Assembly (NCBI RefSeq): GCF_027944005.1
Contig: NZ_AP027204.1
Coordinates: 992,001 to 1,056,000, forward strand
DNA length: 64,000 nt
DNA from: Polynucleobacter sp. SHI8
Lineage (GTDB): Bacteria > Pseudomonadota > Gammaproteobacteria > Burkholderiales > Burkholderiaceae
Direction: 5' to 3'
The first letter of the stretch is position 1; every line of letters begins with the position of its first letter. This document shows positions 59,346 to 64,000 of the stretch, piece by piece. The notes beneath the pieces are model-generated. The model saw only the letters and a program-made list of their open reading frames with translations. It did not search any database and was not told the origin of the DNA. The translations under genes and the position numbers were made by a program.

Positions 59346-60659
59346 TTAGGCGCGAACAAGAGGGATTTCATCCCAGCGCGTGGTAAAGCGTTGACTTTTA
59401 TGGTTGGCTCGCATGCGCCAATTGCGCACATTTCCGATGGTAGCACCAGTACTTGCTAGCGTAACCGTGTGGGCCCCATAGAGGTGGTTGAGATCATCCA
59501 TGGTTTGCATCACTTGAGCTGATTTTTTTTGATCGATTTTAGTAAAAAGATCTTCTTGTTGTTGTGCCGCAGGATATAAATCTGAAAGAATCACCCCAGC
59601 TTTTTTATAGCGTAGACCAGGTTGATAAATACGTTCTAAGCCAAAGAAGGCGGCTTTGATTAAGCGACGACTATCGCTACTGGCGATGGATAAGGGAATT
59701 GTTATTTGGTTGCGGTACTGGGTTTGGTTTTGTGCAAAAGGATTGGTTCTGACAAACACCGTGACGTATTGGCAGACGCTATCTTGTGCACGGAGTTTTT
59801 CAGCAGCTCGACAAATATAACTAGCGATGGCCTCTTGTAAATGTTGTAGGTCGGTAACTTCCTGACCAAAGCTCTTACTCGAAATAATCTGTTGCTTGGG
59901 TGGTGTATCTTCAATATCGCTCATCGCCAGACAAGAGATACCTTGTAACTCCGCAACCGTTCTTGCCATGACAACAGAAAACCGACGTCGAATCATCTCA
60001 GGATTGGCTTGTGCGAGATCCGCAACAGATTTGATACCCATTTGCTCTAAACTCGTATTGATACGCCGTCCTACACCCCATACTTCACCCACGGCAATAC
60101 GTTGTAACCAATACCATTGTTCATCGGGGGTGAGTGCCGACCAAGCGAAGACACCACCAAATTGAGGATTTTTTTTGGCGATATGATTCGCCAGTTTTGC
60201 TAGCGTTTTGGAAGGGCCGATACCCACGCAGGTCGGTAATCCTAAGTATTGATAAATACGTTCTTTGATGGTTTTGCCATAACTCACTAATGCCTGATTA
60301 CTCATCATGTGTGATAAGTCTAAAAAGCACTCATCGATTGAATAGATTTCTTGATCAGGTGAAAATTCCGCAAGCACATGCATCATGCGGGCACTCATAT
60401 CACCGTAGAGAGTGTAATTTGAGCTGAGCCATTGCAGACCATGACTATTCACAAAATGTTTCGCTTTAAAAAATGGCAGCCCCATCGGAATACCTAAGTC
60501 CCTAGCTTCTTGACTACGCGACACAATACAACCATCATTATTCGACAAAATAACGAGTGGTTGAGTGATCAGTTTGGGATTAAAAACACGCTCGCACGAG
60601 ACATAAAAATTATTACCATCAATGAGCGCGATGGCACGTTCTGAGGGGAGGGCTAGCAT
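59346..60659 (-). CDS. umuC: Error-prone DNA polymerase V catalytic subunit UmuC
   Basis: Y-family translesion polymerase, 437 residues from the ATG at 60659, five bases after the umuD stop. The catalytic acidic residues are in ALIDGNNFYVSCERVF (Asp14) and SIDECFLDL (Asp109, Glu110). The helix-hairpin-helix region TCVGIGPSKTLAKLANHIAK and the C-terminal little-finger and UmuC-specific tail (DLYPAAQQQEDLF, then WRMRANHKSQRFTTRWDEIP) are complete. The frame extends 14 codons further into umuD, which I consider spurious. Expression is expected from the LexA-controlled promoter before umuD. Confidence 0.95.
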   Translation of the reverse strand: MLALPSERAIALIDGNNFYVSCERVFNPKLITQPLVILSNNDGCIVSRSQEARDLGIPMGLPFFKAKHFVNSHGLQWLSSNYTLYGDMSARMMHVLAEFSPDQEIYSIDECFLDLSHMMSNQALVSYGKTIKERIYQYLGLPTCVGIGPSKTLAKLANHIAKKNPQFGGVFAWSALTPDEQWYWLQRIAVGEVWGVGRRINTSLEQMGIKSVADLAQANPEMIRRRFSVVMARTVAELQGISCLAMSDIEDTPPKQQIISSKSFGQEVTDLQHLQEAIASYICRAAEKLRAQDSVCQYVTVFVRTNPFAQNQTQYRNQITIPLSIASSDSRRLIKAAFFGLERIYQPGLRYKKAGVILSDLYPAAQQQEDLFTKIDQKKSAQVMQTMDDLNHLYGAHTVTLASTGATIGNVRNWRMRANHKSQRFTTRWDEIPLVRA

Positions 60660-60664
60660 GATAT

Positions 60665-61075
60665 TTAGGGTTTGTGTACGACATGTGAGACCACACCCCA
60701 CACCTCGAGTTCTTGACCATCGTGTAATTCAATTGGAGGGTAAAGAGGGTTTTCTGCTTTGAGCCAGGTTCGCCCCCCTGACTTTTGTAGACGTTTGACC
60801 GTAAATTCACCATCGATGACTGCGATGACGACCTGACCGGATTTTGGGTTTCGGGAGCGATCAACCACCAGTAGATCCCCATCATAGATACCAGCACCTT
60901 GCATTGAATCACCTTGGACCCTTAAGAAAAATGTCGCTTCTGAGTGGACTCCCAAGTAATCGTATAAATCAAGACGTTGATCGATGTAATCCGAGGCAGG
61001 CGAAGGAAAGCCTGCTGGTACAGCATCATGAAAAAGAGGGGCTAAAAAGGAGGGGACTCGGTGCATAATTGGCAT
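60665..61075 (-). CDS. umuD: SOS mutagenesis protein UmuD (S24 peptidase fold)
   Basis: RecA-assisted self-cleaving partner of UmuC, 136 residues. The cleavage site Ala21-Gly22 (AVPAGFPSP), nucleophile Ser57 in GDSMQGAGI and Lys94 in GEFTVKRL are all present. The ATG at 61075 lies two bases from a LexA box, inside a larger palindrome, so a transcript from this promoter would be almost leaderless; an in-frame ATG at 61066 is an alternative. No ribosome binding site is visible. It forms an operon with umuC. Confidence 0.94.
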   Translation of the reverse strand: MPIMHRVPSFLAPLFHDAVPAGFPSPASDYIDQRLDLYDYLGVHSEATFFLRVQGDSMQGAGIYDGDLLVVDRSRNPKSGQVVIAVIDGEFTVKRLQKSGGRTWLKAENPLYPPIELHDGQELEVWGVVSHVVHKP

Positions 61076-61102
61076 ATACTGTATTTATATACAGTATATG
61101 CC
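61071..61102. promoter_or_regulatory. LexA (SOS) box embedded in a 32-base palindrome before umuDC
   Basis: TACTGTATTTATATACAGTA at 61077-61096 fits the CTGT-N8-ACAG LexA consensus. The symmetry extends further: GGCATATACTGTA (61071-61083) is the exact complement of TACAGTATATGCC (61090-61102). The left arm contains the complement of the umuD start codon. It should place umuDC under LexA/RecA control. Confidence 0.9.
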
Positions 61103-61129
61103 AAATTCATGAAAAACGTATAAAACTTT

Positions 61130-63718
61130 TTATGCGTGCGTCATATTGCTTAAGTCACTAAATTCGCTAATTTGATCAAAATTCATATAGCGATAAATCT
61201 CTGCTGATTTATTGACAAGAACTTCATAACGCTCAAGGTATTCAGCAACCGTTGGGATTTTACCCATGAGTGCGCATACTGCTGCGAGCTCTGCTGAGGA
61301 CAGGTACACACGTGTATCAATACCTAGACGGTTCGGGAAGTTACGAGTTGAGGTAGAGACCGCCGTAGAACCCTTACGGATTTGTGCTTGGTTACCCATA
61401 CAGAGTGAACAACCAGGCATTTCCATACGAGCACCGGTTTTACCAAAGCTACTGTAATAACCTTCTTCCGTCAAAATCATCGCATCCATCTTTGTTGGTG
61501 GCGCAATCCATAAACGGGTTGGCAGATCGTCACGACCTTCTAAAATCGTACTTGCAGCACGGAAGTGACCGATATTCGTCATGCAAGAACCGATAAATAC
61601 TTCATCGATTTTATCGCCAGCAACTTCAGATAAGAACTTCACATCATCTGGGTCATTCGGGCAAGCAAGGATCGGTTCTTTAATGTCAGCAAGATCAATC
61701 TCAATCACCGCTGCGTATTCCGCATTTGGATCAGCTTTTAATAATTGTGGGTTTGCAATCCAGTCTTCCATTGATTTGATACGACGACCAAGCGTACGCG
61801 CATCTTCGTAATCATTGGCGATCATCCACTTCATTAAAGCGATGTTTGAGCGCATGTATTCAATAATCGGTTCTTGATTGAGGTGCACGGTACAGCCACC
61901 CGCAGAACGTTCAGCAGAAGCATCAGACAATTCAAAAGCTTGTTCAACTTTGAGATCAGGCAAACCTTCGATTTCTAGAACACGACCAGAGAAAATATTT
62001 TTCTTACCTTTTTTCTCAACCGTTAACAAACCTTGTCTAATCGCATATAACGGAATTGCATTGACGAGGTCACGCAGAGTCACACCACGTTGCATAGTAC
62101 CCTTAAAGCGCACGAGTACAGACTCAGGCATATCCAGAGGCATCACACCAGTAGCCGCAGCAAAAGCAACGAGACCAGAACCCGCAGGGAACGAGATACC
62201 AATAGGGAAACGTGTGTGGCTATCACCACCAGTACCCACTGTATCTGGCATCAATAAACGATTGAGCCAGCTATGAATAATACCGTCACCAGGGCGCAGT
62301 GACACACCGCCACGACTTGTCATAAATGCAGGTAAATCGCGATGTGTTTTGATATCCACTAATTTTGGATAAGCAGCAGTGTGGCAGAACGATTGCATCA
62401 CGAGATCAGCAGAGAAGCCAAGGCAGGCTAAATCTTTTAATTCATCACGCGTCATAGGACCTGTTGTATCTTGCGAGCCAACGGTAGTCATATGTGGCTC
62501 ACAGTAAGTACCAGGACGAACACCGAGGCCTTCTTGAAGACCAACAGCACGACCAACAATTTTTTGTGCCAGAGTAAAGCCAGCCGTATTATCAGCAGCA
62601 GGTTGTGGCAGGCGGAACACTGTGGATGCTGGTAAGCCAAGCGCTTGACGAGCCTTCATCGTCAGACCACGACCAATGATGAGAGGAATACGGCCACCGG
62701 CACGTACTTCGTCAAAAATCACATCGGAGCGTAATTTGAACTGAGCGATTTCTTGACCATTTTTGAGGGCACGGCCTTCAAATGGACGAAGTTCAATCAC
62801 ATCACCCATTTCCATCTGACTTACATCGAGTTCGATCGGCAAGGCACCAGCATCTTCCATCGTGTTGAAGAAAATAGGAGCAATTTTGCTACCAATACAA
62901 ACACCACCAAAACGCTTGTTTGGTACAAACGGAATATCTTGACCGGTATACCAAAGAACGGAGTTCGTCGCAGATTTACGGGAAGAGCCTGTACCAACCA
63001 CATCACCCACATAAGCAATTAAATTACCTTTTTTCTGGAGTTCAGCAATCAGCTTGAGTGGTCCACGTTGACCGAGTTCATCGGGCGTAATATCAGGACG
63101 GCCATTTTTCAACATGGCAAGAGCGTGTAATGGAATATCAGGACGACTCCAAGCATCAGGTGCTGGAGATAAATCATCGGTATTCGTTTCACCAGAAACT
63201 TTAAAAACAGTAATTTTTAAGCTTTCTGGCAGAGTTGGGCGGCTAGTAAACCATTCAGCATCAGCCCAGCTTTGCATGACTTCTTTTGCAAATGTATTAC
63301 CTTGATCAGCAAGCTCTTTCACATCGTGGAAAAAGTCGAACATTAAGAGAGTTTTTTTAAGCGCATTGGCTGCAGTTTGCGCGCATTGATGATCACCGAG
63401 TAAATCAATTAAAGGCTTAATGTTGTAGCCGCCGAGCATCGTACCGAGTAATTCGGTAGCTTGAACATTTGTTAGGAGAGTGCATTTTTCTTGACCAGAA
63501 GCCACCAATGCCAAAAATTCAGCTTTTACTTTAGCAGCATCATCCACCCCTGCAGGTACGCGGTGTGTAATGAGTTCAATTAAAGTAGCTTCTTCACCTG
63601 CTGGAGGATTTTTGAGTAGGTCAACTAACTGGCCAGTTTGTGCCTTTGAGAGGGGTAGTGGGGGGATTCCGAGGGCTGCTCGCTCTGCGACATGGGCACG
63701 ATATGCTTCTAACATCAT
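61130..63718 (-). CDS. acnB: Aconitate hydratase B
   Basis: Iron-sulfur enzyme of the TCA cycle, citrate to isocitrate, 862 residues with the AcnB domain order: N-terminal HEAT-like domain (MLEAYRAHVAERAALGIPPL), swivel-like domain 4, then the catalytic domains. Cluster-binding cysteines lie in GSCMTNIGHF-type and MPGCSLCMGNQ segments, and the conserved TVGTGGDSHTRFP is present. An AGGAGA ribosome binding site precedes the ATGATG start. It is divergent from the YidB-family gene at the window edge; 165 bases lie between them. Confidence 0.97.
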   Translation of the reverse strand: MMLEAYRAHVAERAALGIPPLPLSKAQTGQLVDLLKNPPAGEEATLIELITHRVPAGVDDAAKVKAEFLALVASGQEKCTLLTNVQATELLGTMLGGYNIKPLIDLLGDHQCAQTAANALKKTLLMFDFFHDVKELADQGNTFAKEVMQSWADAEWFTSRPTLPESLKITVFKVSGETNTDDLSPAPDAWSRPDIPLHALAMLKNGRPDITPDELGQRGPLKLIAELQKKGNLIAYVGDVVGTGSSRKSATNSVLWYTGQDIPFVPNKRFGGVCIGSKIAPIFFNTMEDAGALPIELDVSQMEMGDVIELRPFEGRALKNGQEIAQFKLRSDVIFDEVRAGGRIPLIIGRGLTMKARQALGLPASTVFRLPQPAADNTAGFTLAQKIVGRAVGLQEGLGVRPGTYCEPHMTTVGSQDTTGPMTRDELKDLACLGFSADLVMQSFCHTAAYPKLVDIKTHRDLPAFMTSRGGVSLRPGDGIIHSWLNRLLMPDTVGTGGDSHTRFPIGISFPAGSGLVAFAAATGVMPLDMPESVLVRFKGTMQRGVTLRDLVNAIPLYAIRQGLLTVEKKGKKNIFSGRVLEIEGLPDLKVEQAFELSDASAERSAGGCTVHLNQEPIIEYMRSNIALMKWMIANDYEDARTLGRRIKSMEDWIANPQLLKADPNAEYAAVIEIDLADIKEPILACPNDPDDVKFLSEVAGDKIDEVFIGSCMTNIGHFRAASTILEGRDDLPTRLWIAPPTKMDAMILTEEGYYSSFGKTGARMEMPGCSLCMGNQAQIRKGSTAVSTSTRNFPNRLGIDTRVYLSSAELAAVCALMGKIPTVAEYLERYEVLVNKSAEIYRYMNFDQISEFSDLSNMTHA

Positions 63719-63883
63719 TTTCTCCTGAAATGTAAAATTTGAAACGAATTATCACTCTATTGTAAGCCTACTTTTCTTGACAATTTAAAGTCATGCACGA
63801 ATATCAAAAATCTTGTATGACATCGTTTTATCGTCATATTCCTTTGTGATAATAAATTTCACCCTTTTTTTGGAGACTTTCCC

Positions 63884-64000
63884 ATGAGTATTCTTGATTT
63901 AGTATCTGGTTTTTTATCACAAAATAATGCTGCTGCAGGTCAACAGTCACCGATGGCACAAGTATTAGCTTCTTTATTAAATAATCCAACAGGTCAGCAA
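63884..64000 (+). CDS. YidB-family (DUF937-like) protein, 5' part, cut by the window end
   Basis: The first 39 codons read MSILDLVSGFLSQNNAAAGQ and then QSPMAQVLASLLNN, with GGAG eight bases before the ATG. The short N-terminal helix followed by a Gln/Ala/Asn-rich stretch and an amphipathic LASLLNN helix fits the YidB/DUF937 family of small proteins with unknown function. Only the beginning is visible, so the family call is tentative. Confidence 0.65.
   Translation, partial: MSILDLVSGFLSQNNAAAGQQSPMAQVLASLLNNPTGQQ

Noticed and set aside
63777..63805. TTGACA -35-like element upstream of the YidB-family gene
   Set aside because: The -35 is perfect, but no acceptable -10 follows at 16-18 bases (AATATC at best); not listed as a promoter.

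Overview
The window is a piece of a Burkholderiales (Betaproteobacteria) chromosome of fairly low GC. The backbone gene order hfq-hflX-hflK-hflC-hisZ-purA ... tRNA-Leu-rnr-rlmB, the pyruvate dehydrogenase operon with a lipoyl-domain E3, the divergent two-component pair next to aceE followed by folD, the phasin and the acnB/umuDC genes are what I would expect from a small-genome freshwater member of this order. A Polynucleobacter-like organism is my best guess, but it is an inference from gene order and base composition, not from a marker gene. Nearly all of the window is coding; no gene-free stretch exceeds 300 bases. No IS element, integrase, rRNA or CRISPR array was found.

Layout. 1-6257: the end of hfq, then hflX, hflKC, hisZ and purA on the + strand. 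6260-15787: an accessory block between purA and rnr, built around a tRNA-Leu(CAG) gene. It holds two tiny lipoproteins, an AbiE-type type IV toxin-antitoxin pair with two inverted repeats in front of it, an enoyl-CoA hydratase, a GC-rich two-gene cassette (periplasmic solute-binding protein plus hybrid histidine kinase), a divergent pair of related low-complexity proteins of unknown function, and a lone PIN-domain protein. 15788-26223: rnr, rlmB, talB, rpiA, yggX, argA, hrpA. 26233-30642: a tight run of five genes (beta-propeller, NodB-type deacetylase, fatty-acid hydroxylase/sterol desaturase family, EI24 membrane protein, CinA-type molybdopterin-binding domain).

30771-34839: nitrogen control (glnA-ntrB-ntrC), with an NtrC-like palindrome ahead of glnA, a strong terminator hairpin overlapping the 5' end of ntrB, and an NtrC whose sigma-54-contacting GAFTGA loop is changed to GAVPNA. 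34845-42011 (- strand): xth, prlC, folD and a FixLJ-like two-component pair, divergent from aceE-aceF-lpdA (42100-47947). 48011-50297: purT, a small membrane protein and a chagasin-like lipoprotein. A phasin and a deacetylase-family gene then diverge from a region carrying a perfect FNR-type box.

51999-64000: EamA transporter, pbpG, an IclR regulator with an orphan cytoplasmic solute-binding-type protein, the bpt and aat N-degron transferases with pyrD, a NUDIX hydrolase, a periplasmic cyclophilin, an SOS-controlled umuDC operon, acnB, and the start of a YidB-family gene cut by the window edge. The most interesting items are the altered NtrC and its promoter context, the GC-rich sensor cassette, the paired unknown proteins beside the tRNA, and several well-formed operator-like palindromes (AbiE, FNR, IclR, LexA).
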